From Dolomedes plantarius (Eukaryota; Arthropoda; Arachnida; Araneae; Dolomedidae): 64,000 nt of DNA. The stretch lies in assembly GCA_907164885.2 (NCBI GenBank), contig OU015498.1:87505642-87569641 (forward strand), in the 5' to 3' direction. The translations under genes and the position numbers were made by a program. How positions within the stretch are numbered: position 1 is the first letter of the stretch; each line of letters begins with the position of its first letter. This document shows, piece after piece, positions 40,190-53,397 of this stretch. The notes under the pieces are model-generated. The model searched no databases and had not been told where the DNA came from. It saw only the letters and a list, made by a program, of their open reading frames with translations.

Positions 40190-42146
40190 TCCATAAAGTA
40201 AAAGAGAGTGATGTTGGTGTATCAGATATTTGAGTTCACCTTTTCGTCCAAATGTAGAATAGTTTGTATAAAACTGTTGTGACCATTATGCTTTTGTATG
40301 TTATGATATTGATCAACAAAGACAGGTAGATTATTAAAAACTAAAATGAACGTAAAAAGAAATTTACAGGTTTTCGAAATGAAATTCTTTTTTCATTATG
40401 CCAGTCTCTGTTTCTAAAGTGACACGTTTTCTTAAATCGGTATGAAAGGAATTACAATAACAAAATGGCGTAAGTGTAATATGTTCGGCCATTTCTACAT
40501 TCAACTTAAAGTCTATTTTCACCTCAGCAGCAATTTAAATCACAAATACATTTATCATCTTAGCTAATCAAACTTCGAAATTCGAAGGAAGAAGAAGAAA
40601 CCTTGAATGTCTCAGAGACCACCATAGAATGTTTTTAGTTAGGGAAGTTTTTTTTGGCACAACATGCCTTACCCAAACAGATAATAAAGGGAAGCATCGT
40701 TTAAAATTTCATGAGTTCCTGAGTTACCCCAACTTAAGTAGAAAAACTAATTTTAACTATAAGACCAGATAAAGATTGCTTATCGACGTGAGCGTACGAA
40801 GCCCCCAAGGAATTAGCTTTCGAAGAAAGAAGAGCGAGAGGGTGATATTTCATTGTATTCCAGAGGTTTGACCTTAGTAAAACAGGTGAACCTTTTTTTT
40901 TCCAACACTGTGATTGAAACTGTCTATTTTCATTATTCACTCCTAATTTCTGACTAAGGTTAATTTCTGACTAGGTTAGTTCGAGTCTGCAAAGATAAAA
41001 ATAAAGTAAAAGGAATGACTGGTCCCAGTAACACAATGGCAGAACGAACATGTGTTTTACAGTAACCTTGCATTATCAGTATGACTATAATCTCCTGAGG
41101 AATAAATAACATATGAAAGGAGGGGAGATCTCTTACTTGACTTTTGAAAGGAGAGGGTTATCGCAGACTTTTCGGAAATGCATGCTTTTAGTCAGTAGGA
41201 TATAGATATCCTTTTCAAACGCATGTTTGGAAAACTTGTATAGAGAGCATATGTAATTGTTCCCTTCCTCCCCACTTCCAGAACTCTGTCATAGTCTTAT
41301 ATCAGATAAAGTAAGATTTGTAACTCCCCATGTTATCTCTTCAGAACGTCAACACTGGTCTCCGAGAAAAATATTGTGTGTCATTTTAAGACAGATAACC
41401 AAATTGCATTGAGGGACAATGAGTTTTTACCTGACCTTTTTTCAGAGCTTTTCCAAGTCGCCACTGAAGGCCGCCAGTCTTAACCGATCACAGAGCTCAA
41501 TTCACAGCAAAAATTTTAACCAGTCACAGCGTTCAATTCACTAAAACACGTGCTACCAACACCGCCAGATGTGCTAAACTGTTTGGTGCAAAAAAGTAAA
41601 TATTAGCTTTAAAAAATGCAAAGAAAAAATGAACAAAAGAAAAATGAATATAAAATAAGAAATAATAAAAAAAGCAAATAAGAAGAATACAAAATGGGTT
41701 TTACTACATTAATTTCATATTATACAGAAGGCATAAAGCTGCTAATTTCCTTTAAAATTTCTAAAAACATGTGCGTTTTGTCATGCAATCGACGCCACAT
41801 GAATTCTATGAAGTACGAATCGAGGTAGTAGCGGGCAGTGCCGCGCTAACATTTATTCCGCCATTTTGCACTGCCCCACAAACTTTCAACAGTTTGCGTA
41901 TGGTATCCGGATCAATAAAGTTATATTCATGATTAACACCAGGTGTTCGTATCCGAATTTTCTAATTCATCCGGTTTATAGGCACTCCAATATTCGACAA
42001 TACTCTTCTAAAGATAGAAATATTTGTACTATTCTTAAACACGAACCAACAGCATTCTTTTAAACAGTTTTTTTACGGTTACGAAAATTTTTTACAATAC
42101 TATTTTTGCGTTTTGGGTTGAAAGGAGAACTTCCGTTCCTTTAGAA
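40190..42146. other. Unannotated stretch
   Basis: About 2 kb with no recognised gene, element end or tandem repeat. Confidence 0.6.
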
Positions 42147-42374
42147 CAGCGGTTCTCAACCTTCTTAGTCCCACGACCCTCCCCACCCTCCTCCCCAAAC
42201 GTGAGAAAAATAAAACGAACTCTTAGCGACCCTCCCCCCCCCCCCCCCCCCCATATCAAAACTTAATAGCAATAACAATAAATAACTGCGCGAGCGTGCG
42301 AGCGACTAGTTTCCTCTTTTACGAATTGAGTTATAATTATGGGGGTGTCGAGGCCCCCGGGTTGAGAAACGGTG
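42147..42374. mobile_element. Short hAT-like MITE (228 bp)
   Basis: The ends CAGCGGTTCTCAACC and GGGTTGAGAAACGGTG are inverse (CAGYGGTTCTCAACC class). The flanking octamers CTTTAGAA and CTCTAAAC are similar but not identical, fitting an old hAT insertion. It contains C-runs and a GCGCGAGCGTGCGAGC segment. Confidence 0.65.
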
Positions 42375-42530
42375 CTCTAAACTAATTATGTACAAGGGAG
42401 AATGTAATGCTCATTGAGTTGTGACAGATTCCCTGTATGAATGTCACCTTAAAGGGAAACGCTTCGTATTTGCAGTATATGTTAAGAAAACCACGGAAAA
42501 CCTACTGCGCTTTACAGAACTGCAGCAGTT

Positions 42531-42605
42531 GAGGTTCGAACTCCCGACCTCAGCGATTAGAGTCTCATGTGTTTAGTAACGACATGTCGCTCATTCGCCG
42601 CTCAT
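42531..42605 (-). repeat. tRNA-derived SINE fragment
   Basis: On the minus strand the B-box GAGTTCGAACCTC (42543-42531) is strong. The A-box (GAGCGACATGTCG) is degenerate. No body was delimited. Confidence 0.4.
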
Positions 42606-43055
42606 TTCCATTTTTCAGCACATACAAAATTTTTTTCACCTTTTTCGAAATGTTCAGCTGATCTTTAATAGATAAGAAACATTTGATATAGATCAAGGAT
42701 TCGATTTCAATGAACTTACATGTTTCCTAACATTTTTACCTTGAAATATGTAATTTTTGACTTTATATGATTGCATGGCTGGTCAAGTAGCTATTGGTTT
42801 TGAAACTTCTTCCTTCAACGTCTGGTATGTTCCATTGACAGATAATTTTAAGACTGGTGAGTAGGAAGTATTTTCAACAAAGTCATTTATTTTTCAGAAT
42901 ATTTTACGAAAAAGCTGGAAATTTTATCGGTGTCATCTATAGGTGAGGATCTGAAAATGTCAACTAAAGCTTGAATTTTGTAACAACCACAACTACCAGA
43001 TGCACACATTCAAATTTTATATTTCCCCTATTTAAAACGGACTATGATCGAAGTA

Positions 43056-43113
43056 GACATCGAATCTACCATCTTAGGCATACTGGGCGGAATTTCAAAC
43101 CACTGAACTACCA
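43056..43113 (-). repeat. tRNA relic or SINE head
   Basis: On the minus strand A-box TGGTAGTTCAGTGG (43113-43100) and B-box AGATTCGATGTC (43067-43056) are at tRNA-like spacing. The sequence between does not give a convincing anticodon arm. Confidence 0.5.
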
Positions 43114-43116
43114 TGT

Positions 43117-44012
43117 CATATCACTTAAGAACCATACTTGCTCCTCTGAGAGATATATTAAGGGACCTCACTGCTTAGAAGAAAAACTACTCAGATTCAA
43201 CTGGGCGACATAACGGTACCATATTTCTCTGCCAGCTTTCCTTCATATTTTTTCTCTCATTAATAAACAAACAATGACAAAAAATTCCACTGTCCGGAAC
43301 AACGTAATACACGGCTGCTCAACTTTATGACTTCGTAAATAAGTAAAATATTTAGTGATTAAGTGAAGGACTATAACATCAAATGTTAAACGATATACAT
43401 GCGGAATCATGAAGTAGCTTAGCTTGTATGCATCTGCTGCTAAATGGCATCTAAATCCTATTTTAAAGCGCAAAAAGTAGTGTATTGGTGAAATTTGGGG
43501 AATTTTTTTTGTTATTTTTTTTAAAATTCATGTATGCATAGTCTGAGATTATCTTGTTATCATGAAATATTTCAAAAGGAAAAACGAAAATCTCTATAAC
43601 ATAACTCTAAATGTGTTTGTCACACACAATAAATTTTTTTACCAATGAAGTTTAAAAAATGAACTCGATTAAAAGAAAAAAATACCCTTTTGGTTTAAGA
43701 AACAAATTTTGAAGGAATTTTCCAAAAATGAAGTTTTCTAAATTTTGGGAAATTTTTATTATTATTATTCTTGATACATCATTATTTATTTTCATTATTT
43801 AAATTTTCATTTCGAAAAAATGAATTTTTTTAATCTAACGACGCAACTCAGGAACGAACTGACCAACAGTTAATTATAACAGTTATCTTGAGGAAGCAGG
43901 TCTCCATAGTCCTTACCTCCGCCCATTAACCACCATAACCTCTTCTAAACATTATGACAACAGAAAATATTAGATTTAAATCTTACTGAGATTTTAACTA
44001 ATCGCTCTAGAG
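43117..44012. other. Unannotated stretch
   Basis: AT-rich, no recognised gene or element. Confidence 0.6.
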
Positions 44013-45246
44013 CAGTGGTTCCTAATCGGTGGTTCGCGAACCACTGGTGGTCTGAGAGAACCCAAGAAGTGGTCAGCGAGGTCTGGAGTGATAAAAAGAA
44101 ATTGGTTTCATTATTTCAAAACGACCGCGAATTTAAACAATTTTTTTAAAACTGGGAGCCCCCCCCCCCAAAAAAAAAAAAAAAAAAAAAAATTTCCCAA
44201 TTTTTTTTTTTATCAAAGTCTTAAAATTCGGGTATTTCTTTCGCTTTCTGACGGTTTGAGTACGAAAAAAATCCTTGTTCTGCTTAAAAATTTCTAACAT
44301 ATTTTCTGTGACGCGGACTCGCAACGTCACAGCCAGTAAGCTGCATAACAGCAACTTTACAGCTAGTAAAAGCAAATGCAGGCTGAAAACAAAATCAAGC
44401 TCATTTTTAAGTTTTCGTAGGCTTTTATGTTTGCTATAAAATTTTCTTTTACGTTAAATTTGTTATTGTTGTTAAGTTTATTTGTAGCTTCTTATTAAAG
44501 TTGTTTATCACAGACAGTTTGTTATTCAAAAAGTAAAACCCATTTTTGCCTCCTAAAGGATTGGTTGGGAGAGGGTCTCCGATAATTTTTTACCATGTTT
44601 TTATTAACTTGCTTTCTTGTTTGTGTGTTTGTGTGTTTGTCAAGTACAAATCTTGAAATCGATTTTTAACTAACTGCCCGACTAGATAGACATTTGAAAC
44701 TTTTAGAATAGCTCAGAACACGATGACAATGCATTTTTTAAATACTTTTAGCCATCTTTAAGCAGAATTAAATTAATTTTCAGTTATTTTCAGTTAATTT
44801 TGTTTTGTAGACTGGTGCAGCCATCTATTGGCCAGAACGGGAACGAAAAGTTATATGCAAGTTAACTTCCAATTAACTTCATTTTCTTTCAAGATGATGG
44901 GTTAATTCATCAAAAATATTTAAAAAAACATTTATTAATACATAGAATTGTCAAGTTTATATGATTCAACAGAAAATTTAAAAACGTGGTGTATATAAAA
45001 AGTTCTTTTTATCTTGTAATTATTTTTTTTTTTGGGGGGGGGGTGGACAAGTGGTCCCTGATCAACGACTTGTAAAGGGGTTCACGAATTAAGCCTCGAT
45101 TCGTAATAGAGGAAACTAGTCCATCGTGCAGTTGTTTAATACTATTGTTATTAAATTTTGGTCTGGGAGGGTCGCGAAGTGTTCATTTTATTTTTCTTAC
45201 GTTTGGGGGAGGGGGTGTGTGGGGCTAAAAAGGTTGAAAACCACTG
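44013..45246. mobile_element. hAT-like element (1.2 kb), no transposase seen
   Basis: The termini CAGTGGTTCC and AACCACTG (inner AAGGTTGAAAACCACTG) are CAGTGGTTYYYAA-class hAT ends. The flanking octamers CTCTAGAG and GTTTAGAG match at 6 of 8. The interior has C/A and G runs and a segment near 44040-44090 resembling hAT subterminal sequence. It may be two nested short elements. Confidence 0.55.
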
Positions 45247-45287
45247 GTTTAGAGCAATTGCCTTTATATGTAACAAAGTCTCAGCTA

Positions 45288-45535
45288 CCGTATTATGCCA
45301 AATGAGGGTTATAGCTCGGTGCACTCGAGCGATCCGGTGTCGTTGCGGCACCGCAGTTGCGATCAAGCAGTACATAGAGTTGAACTAACCGACTCACACG
45401 GACGTCGAGCCTATTAGCTCTTATACCGTGACTGCCGAGCAGGTATCGCTCACACTCTTCGTGAACGAACCTTATGCAGCCTTCCGCGACAAAGCAGATT
45501 CTGGTTGCGGCACTGCGAACACCGTTTCCTTGCCA
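45288..45535. other. GC-richer unexplained block
   Basis: A block of about 250 bp with clearly higher GC and several CpGs in otherwise AT-rich sequence, between the hAT-like element and a TTAA MITE. It contains GTTGCGGCACCGCAG and GGTTGCGGCACTGCG near its two ends as direct repeats. Open frames exist on both strands but none is recognisable. Confidence 0.4.
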
Positions 45536-45729
45536 TTGCAAAAACTGACAAATTTCTCATGTATAATGTAAGCAATATTAGGAACAAATATGATTTGTTT
45601 CTGGAAAATAAACTTAGAAACGTGACACTTTTTATGCGTTTCATTTATAATAAATTTTATTTTACTTTAATAATGATCCTTTTGTACTTTATACTCATAA
45701 ACAACTTAAGACGACGAGAGTGCACTTAA

Positions 45730-46279
45730 GGCTGCTATGTACTAAGAAAAAAAATCGCATTTCACTTTTTCTCTTCTTGCAGACTCTTGTGGTGGGAGGA
45801 GTCCAGTTGCCAGTTCGAGAATTCCACCCCCCCTTAGGATTGACATTTTGAGGGATTGTAATGGCTCTCTTTCTATAGGGGGATTAAGCGCTGCCCCTAA
45901 TTTTTTTATTTAAAATATATTTTTGTCAACTATTTACAGGTACATAAATGCTGATAATCAAATAAAATTGGTATTGTCAGATAGCCTGAACTTTTCCGCA
46001 AAGCGCTACAGTATTCATTTTATAAATTTCGTCCACCGAAGGAATTTATGAGCGTTTAAAGCACACTATACAAGATTTTTCCCGAATAATTTAAATTTTA
46101 AAATATTAATTGCATTTAAAAAAAACGAAAAAAGTACACAAATGTAAAATTTCTTTTTCTATGACGGAGTACAATTTTTAAAAAAAATCTTTGAATCCAA
46201 GTCGGCAATCCATGGACAAATTTTCTCCATAGGTTAACATTGAGGTTAGCGAATTCAGTGGGGTTAGTACATAGCAGCC
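45730..46279. mobile_element. TTAA-flanked MITE (550 bp)
   Basis: The inverted ends GGCTGCTATGTACTAA and TTAGTACATAGCAGCC are perfect and flanked by TTAA on both sides (45726-45729, 46280-46283), giving a 20-bp palindromic match. Non-coding. It shares the TTAAGGC opening with the MITE at 25795. Confidence 0.8.
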
Positions 46280-46422
46280 TTAAGGCATTTTCTTAATATT
46301 GAAAATTTGATCCGAAACACATGTTTTTTTCCGTATGGTTTTGATTACCTATAATGTTCTGTTCTGTTTATAGTTGTATAAGTTTACGTCAAGTAGTTTC
46401 AATCCCTTTTTCAGAAAATGGC

Positions 46423-46474
46423 ATCATAATAATGTATGTGATCCAGTTTTCTGGATCGCATACATTATTATGAT
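46423..46474. repeat. 24-bp near-perfect hairpin
   Basis: ATCATAATAATGTATGTGAT plus CCAG pairs with 46451-46474 at 23 of 24 positions around TTTT. Confidence 0.88.
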
Positions 46475-49400
46475 AATAGATCTGGAGAGTAATAAAATTA
46501 AGCACTTTAAAAATTATGAAACAAGCTCATTCATATGTAACATTTGATTTACGTAACCCTTTTTACAATACGTAATACATTACGCTTAATTATTTTATTT
46601 CATATTATTTTATATTTAAAATTTTTCGGCGATATTCTTTCCGTTTTTCGAGATAATGAACATTTTATAGAAATATTACGTGGTTTACTAAATTTGGTTT
46701 TAATTATTTGGTGGATTTTAATGTTTTCTTGGGTGCAGATTTTGAAATCACATATGACAAATCGTTCGTCCAAGTGCGTGATGTTGGTAGTTCGGTGACT
46801 TTGCTGTACTTGCCTTTTTTTCAAAGTTTCTTTCCCTGCTTTACTTTTCAATAACCCAATATCTTGCGTTTAACTTTGTTCGCAGTAGATGGCGCAGTGT
46901 GTTGCATTTTTTCAAAGCTTGGGCCTCTACTCCTAAATTTTCTTAAAGCATATTTCAGATTTGACAAACTATATTATAGAGAAATTTATAGAGAGTTTAT
47001 GAAATTATACGTTGATTCATGGTAAAATAAAACCACGTCCATGATGTAATCGACAGATTTGTACTACATAGAAATGATTTTATTAACATGTATTCGTGGA
47101 GTGAATTCTACTCACGGTGAATTTTCTGAAGAAGAGACTGGCATGCATTTGGCAAACTTAACAATAAAGCAAATTTATAAACGTTTCAGTTGGATGAACT
47201 GAGTAAATAATTTAACAACACAGGCACTAGATGGTTTGAGGGGCGCAAACCACTTTGTCGACAGTTTGACAACTTAAATAATACAAAAATTCCTTAAATC
47301 AGATTATTAGGGAGTGCGTAAAAGCCATTGATAACACATAAAACAAATGTACACGTGTAAGAATGAAACTACTAATATTCATACAGTGATACTCCTACTA
47401 AACTAGCCTACCAGCGTGCTCTAAAGTTTGAATATCTCGTAAATAGGACAATCAAAACTGACGAACCGTAGTGCCCTAAGCGTGTTAACATTACCCGCTT
47501 ACGAGAAAAGTTTGCACAGTGGCTGGGTTAAAGACAGCTTTTAAAAAAAAATAACTATTATGTAGATTAGCTGCTTTTGCTGAAAAATACAGTTTCTTGC
47601 GTGCAGTACAGCGTTCTAAATTAATCATGGAGATTCTAAGATAATTATTGAAAGTAAGATGGCAAAAAATAAATAAATTTTTAAAAAATTGAAAAATATA
47701 TTATGAAAAGAAAAATGATCAAAAACTTACAAGAACCTATTTTTCAGAAAAAGAATATTTTGAAAACAATTTAGCTTAAATGTCTGTATACCATTCATAT
47801 TCTAAGAAAGGCAGACAATTGACTAAATAATACTTTTAGAAACAGAAAAGTTAAACAGTTATCAGGAAAATGCAAAGAACGATCTTAATACAAACAGAAA
47901 TGATTAAATGGGGAGAGGAAATGTTCAACTGATTGGGCTGAAATAATCTGATTCCAAGATCGTTTCCAAACGTTGCGACCAATAAAATTGGATGATTACC
48001 TTCTTCCACTTTGATAAAAAGATGTTGAGCCTTAAGCCATAGTAAGCTTTCTCACAGTTACGCCAAGATCTCTCTCAATGTATTCTACGATGAGAGCATG
48101 TAAACTAAAGCAAAGTCCTGCGAAACTCTACTTGATAGCAACGGAAAAGAAATTAAAACTCACGGGAAAAACATGCTTTTCCATGGAGGGGATATAACGT
48201 TCCTCATCCTATAGTGTAGTATTTTTTTAAGCTGAGTAGTATCATGTATGTCTGAGAGTTAATAGAGTCTCCCATTACGAAAAATGCATGGTCGTTTCAT
48301 TCGACTTTAGCACATCGCATTTTATTCTACACTCCACCCTTCTATTGTTTTTCAAGTAGCATCTTTTAATTTATTCGTTCTACTCTGTGACAAGGCAGGA
48401 ATGAAACCTGCGATCAAAAGGACATGATGAGATAAGCTGATTATATTTCGCATTAGTTAAAAAAACTTCTAAAGCAGAGTCAGTCCGAATGACAATGCTA
48501 TTATTGTGAAACATTGAAAGTGCTCTATCAAATACGGAAACGACATGAGTAGGCACTAACAATGGTATTTTTGTATGTTGCTTTTCCGCATGAATCCTGG
48601 TGCGAGAGACTCCGGTAAAGCATAATAAAGGCATATAAAGGGTTTTCTAACCGCCGAGCCATTGTTAGTCCTGACTATTTACTATTCATTCGTTCGGTAG
48701 TACATTCATTTCCGGAAACAAAGTCCATTTTCCTACTGAAACTAACCCGTATCATGAGTACGATAATAATCATGAAAATACACATTTCTCGTCCTGATAT
48801 AGTACATTGTAGTTCAGAATACGACTGTTTTTATTCTCCAGTTAATAAATCCCAATCCTTTAAGCACTAAAATTAAGAAAGGGAGAGGTGAAATAAAGCT
48901 GCACAATAAATACGTTTAATGAGTATCTGTAACCCACACAGGAAAAGATTTTGGCACAGAAAAACAATCTTATGTAACAACGGAAAATTATTTTCCTCTT
49001 CATCCGCTGTATTTTTGTTAAAGCGTAATATGTTTGCTGCATTTATTAATAATGGAGGAGGATGTATAACATTTATCTCTCCTACATACATTTACCACAT
49101 ACTTTCTTTTAAAAATCTGTTGAAACCGTTATGGTACCGTTTCTTTTCAAAATCCGAGGAAAGCACAATCTAACACAAGGGTTTAACAATTTGATTTCGA
49201 GACTATTTTCTTTCATACATATACAGAATTTTTTTCTTTTTTTTTTGAGGAATGGAATACCGTTTTTTAATTAAAAATATGAGTTATATCAGGTACGAGA
49301 ACAATCACAGCCAGATCGGCACTTCTTGCTGGAATTTTCTTTTGGCAAGCCTTCTCATGCATGTCAGATTGCGTATTTTTGTACATTTATTTCTCAAGAC

Positions 49401-51660
49401 TTGACGTGTTACGTCATATGTCGAAAATCATATAAACTGAAACACAAATTTCATGTCATTTTTGTTAGAAAAAGTTTTAAAAGGTCTAAAACCCCACTAA
49501 GGAACGTTGTAGCAAAAAAGATGTTAAAAATGCGTGAAAGGTAAGTCGTACGTTTTTGGGTTGTAGTTGTTTGTCTCTTAATAAAGCTTAGAGCACCATT
49601 TTTCATACAGGGTGGGTCGTGAAAAATTATATAGATCACAAAATTTTATACATTGCTTAAAAGTTAAGGTATCTTTTGTGTTTTTACTCTCGCCTGTATT
49701 TGACAAAACTTTTCTTTCCCGTGGTCTTTGATAATCTCTTGTCCTTCTCTTTCCCCTCTCACGTGCTATCGTTTAAAATAGTAGCAAATCTGATTTTCCT
49801 GTTTCATCATAGGAGCTTCCCCAGAGATTAAGGCAAAATATTCCTGAATCTCAACTTTGAACCCTCATTAGTTCGAGAATTTACCTTAACCAAACAACTA
49901 AAACGTTAAAGATGAATCACCCTTAAAAGGCTTTCGATATTCACGAACATTCCACATCCGCAATCGCATAATCTAAGGATTGTATTTATCTTTCTCAGTA
50001 AGTGCATCCATCGATATCGCTGCGTGTTGGAATAAGATAAACTAGGCACTTTTCCATCATTATCATGTGTGTTTGTTTAGCATATCGCATATCGCTTCGT
50101 TTTGACCTCTGCTGGGGGCTTTCGGGAAATTGGGGGAGAGATGACGAAAAACGCACTTAAAAAGGATAAGAATCTGGGATCGTCAAGATAGTGTCACGTG
50201 CGAAAAATGAGTAAAAGAAAAAAGCGATTATTGTATAAGAATTCTTTTCAGTCTTAAGCATTAACGAAGAGACTATAATTTTGTGTAGAAAAAAACAACC
50301 AGCCTCTTAAAGAAATACTCATTTTAAAAAATTTTCTTAAAGAAATACTCATTGCATAAGTAATAGTTTAAATATATTAAAGTTCCAATTAGTTTTAGGC
50401 AAAATCTATTGTTTTTAATGATATACGGAAGTAAATGACAGGTTCTTTCAAGCATGGTATGATTTTAAATTATATATTGAAGCAGTGTAAAGCAAGAATA
50501 TGTGACTATTCTATGAATTATTGCCCATAATTCAGGTTAGCTGACTGGAGTTTGTTTTAGATAATTTTCTTTGAACGTAACAATAACGTGGATCCAATTT
50601 CAATAAGTCTCATATTTAAGACATTTCCTTCTACTAGCTCTGCGGCAAATATGACAATATGGTGCATTTTTCCTTTGAAAATCCTCAATGTAATCTAACG
50701 AATAGATGTATATTATTATCATTAAAAATGAGAAATATCCCCCCCCCCTCCAAAAAAAAAAAAAACGGACTAAAATGAGAGCAAAAAATAGTAATAACAA
50801 TTATATTTTGGATATAAAATTTCTAGATTCTGCATTAAAAATTACATCATTTTTACTGCAAATGTTTAGAAACTAAGCATTTTGAACTTACGATAACAGT
50901 CATAGGGTAAAGCAGTAGTTCAAAGTAGATTTTAAGAAATGAGCAAGAGCTATTTAGGGAGTCAAAGATTAAGGTACCTCTTACCTAAATCTTTGAGAAA
51001 ACTCTTGAGGAACTATTAGGAAATGAAATTATAGGTATTTTTTAAAAAAGAAAAATTATGCTGAGAAAGTAAGTGAGATCAAAAATATAAACTTGTGATA
51101 AAAGTGATAACAGGGAAAAAAGATTATTTGACCGTGTTGTATTCAGAAAAAAAAAACATTAAAAAATAGGCGTATTACATCTGACAAGAGATAAGCTAGG
51201 GTTAGAGTTCCTCTCCATAACTACAAACTTTAAGAATAAAAACTCATTTATGAGTTTTCAGGTCATAAAACTAGATAAGCACCGAAAGTGTGTGATGGCA
51301 GTGAAAATTCTGCGAAAATTATATAACTTTGTAAATTAAAATGGACGGTGCAACTGTTCTATAACCGATCATGCCATTAATTGCACTAGAGTGTGATGTT
51401 AAGCCAATGATCCGAGGAAGTATCTATAGAACTGCAAGCATTTTAAAAATTCATTGACGGGTGGTCATTACCTTGATCATAATTTTTCGTTTTTGCATAT
51501 TTCTTACGAGAGATTTTCTACTTAATGAGAATTACTTAGTATCGAACTTTCTGGCGGAGGTGGCTTCTCCCGAAACTCATTAAACATGCTTCTTGTTACT
51601 GTAAAATTTACAGATCGCGCGTTTGTAAGAGTTCACCAACATATGTAGGTGAAGCTAAAT
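46475..51660. other. Unannotated stretch
   Basis: About 5.2 kb of AT-rich DNA. Short ORFs (for example 46544-46798, 48380-48634, 48919-49173) have no recognised domains. No element ends or tandem repeats were identified. A tRNA-like T-arm GCAGGTTTCATTCCTGC on the minus strand near 48397-48413 is isolated. Confidence 0.55.
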
Positions 51661-51673
51661 TAACATGGAGCCT

Positions 51674-51755
51674 TATTCAAAAGAGAAGTAAGTGCTGACT
51701 CTCTTTTGAATAAAAAGTTTCTTCTCTTTTGAATAAAAAGTTTCTCTTCTTTAGA
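51674..51755. repeat. Hairpin plus short direct repeats
   Basis: TATTCAAAAGAGA (51674-51686) is the inverse of 51700-51712. The right arm, CTCTTTTGAATAAAAAGTTTC, is then repeated once directly after. Confidence 0.8.
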
Positions 51756-53237
51756 AAAAAAAGTTCTAAGCAAACGAACTATTTTATACCATAAAAACAT
51801 GATTACAAGCTTGTATTCAGGTTACGTTCCAAAAACAGTACCCCGAACTCAGAAAAACCAAGCTAATATGGAAACACTCAAGAAACTTGAAAGGCAGTGC
51901 GTGACTCTATTCAAATCACTAAAAAAAGGCGGATTAATTAATGTACTCGTATGTCAACACTTATCCAAAGAAGGAAGTCATTCGCCTCATAGAAAATAAT
52001 TAAGAGCAGGTTTAGCGTTTTTTAATATCCAGAATCAATAGGAGCTATTTGAAAAGTTAAATACAAAACAACAAGAACTACATCTGATGCAGTTACTCTT
52101 AAAGTAATTAAATTTTCAATGATGTACATTTTATATAAACATCACGATTAACTAACTGTAAAATTTAATTAAATTTTAATTATTTATGGGTTCCGAGTTA
52201 TTGCAAAGTGTTGATATACAAAAATTTTCTGCGTTTGATTGCACAAGGTGAAAAAATACATTAATTTTGTCGGTCTGGTTTAAGAAGGTAATATAGTTTT
52301 GAGGTTTACATAACGAATTGCAAGAGAAATTTCTAATATTCATTATTAAGTAAATCTCGACTCTCTGTCATGTTATTCCCTCTGCACTGGAAAATATTCT
52401 GAGTAAGAATGCTTATTCTGGTTAACAATATTTCGCATTTTAACCACTTGAAAGAAAGGAAAAAATATTTGGTATTAATTTTTGCTTATTGCTCCGTTAA
52501 GAGCCTCCGGTAAATTTGATCTCAGTCTTCTGGAACTTAAATCTGTTTATGTATATACGGTGATAATTCGGGAATTTCGCATCCTAGCACGTTTGTTTCC
52601 TAACCCCCACCCCCCACCCCGAGGGAAAATAATGACCCCTCTGGACATTTGTTGACTCCTTCCCTATTGTACTTATTTAGAGACGGCCGTGGCTCAAATT
52701 GTAAACAACCGTGACTCATGCTCCAGAGACGTGTGTCGAGGCTGAATCACGACCCACATTTTCAAGGGAATGTAGATTTCCAGAATACAAATCCTCTTCC
52801 TGTCTTCTCATCTCCAAACAATAAACATGACTGTAAAATGCAGCTGGTTCCCGACAGGTCGCTTCTTTCAGGCGACAAGTCGGAGAGGAATAGGATGTAA
52901 AGAGCTAAACGCCAGAACGAGGATTTTCAGAAACGACTTCGGTTCCACTAAAATTTCCCCGAATTTCCAGAGATTGAAATTTTCCCTAAAACAATAGTTT
53001 TCTTTCGAAAATTTGGAATAGTGTCTCACCCTTTATGCGTTCTCTATATTTATTAAGAATAAGAAATGTTAAATTTGTTTATTAACAAGCAAAGAATACT
53101 GAAGAAAAAAGGAGGGCAAGTAACTTTATTTTGTCTACGTTTATTTTAACGACGAAGACTTTGCCACACAATCTCAGTTATATTTATTTTCTCTCCACAT
53201 TTTAACAAGGAGGCTGACTCATTGGTGATCAAAACGG
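51756..53237. other. Unannotated stretch with weak tRNA-like fragment
   Basis: A 66-codon ORF at 51799-51999 is lysine-rich but unrecognised. At 52690-52701 TGGCTCAAATTG resembles an A-box; the B-box downstream is poor. A C-rich run lies near 52604-52620. Confidence 0.5.
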
Positions 53238-53295
53238 GGGATCAAATCCGCATATTTTGTTACCCGAATAGAAGTTATGTCCACTATACTACCAA
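53238..53295 (-). repeat. tRNA relic or SINE head
   Basis: Minus strand A-box TTGGTAGTATAGTGG (53295-53281) and T-arm-like GCGGATTTGATCCC (53251-53238). The A-box resembles that of tRNA-Asp/Glu, but the fold is degraded. Confidence 0.45.
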
Positions 53296-53397
53296 TACTG
53301 TCACAATCTTTCTTATGGAACCTCACTGTCTCCCCCTTCAAGAAAATACTTCATGGTTTTTAAATCCTCAGCGGAAAGTAATTTAATTAGATGGGAA

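Noticed and set aside
45151..45541. Several 70-80-codon ORFs on both strands
   Set aside because: They arise from the hAT end and the GC-rich block, with no coding similarity and both strands equally open.
51799..51999. 66-codon lysine-rich ORF
   Set aside because: No recognised motif or neighbouring exon. Could be chance.
53238..53295. Functional tRNA-Asp/Glu gene
   Set aside because: A-box is good, but the rest of the cloverleaf is eroded.
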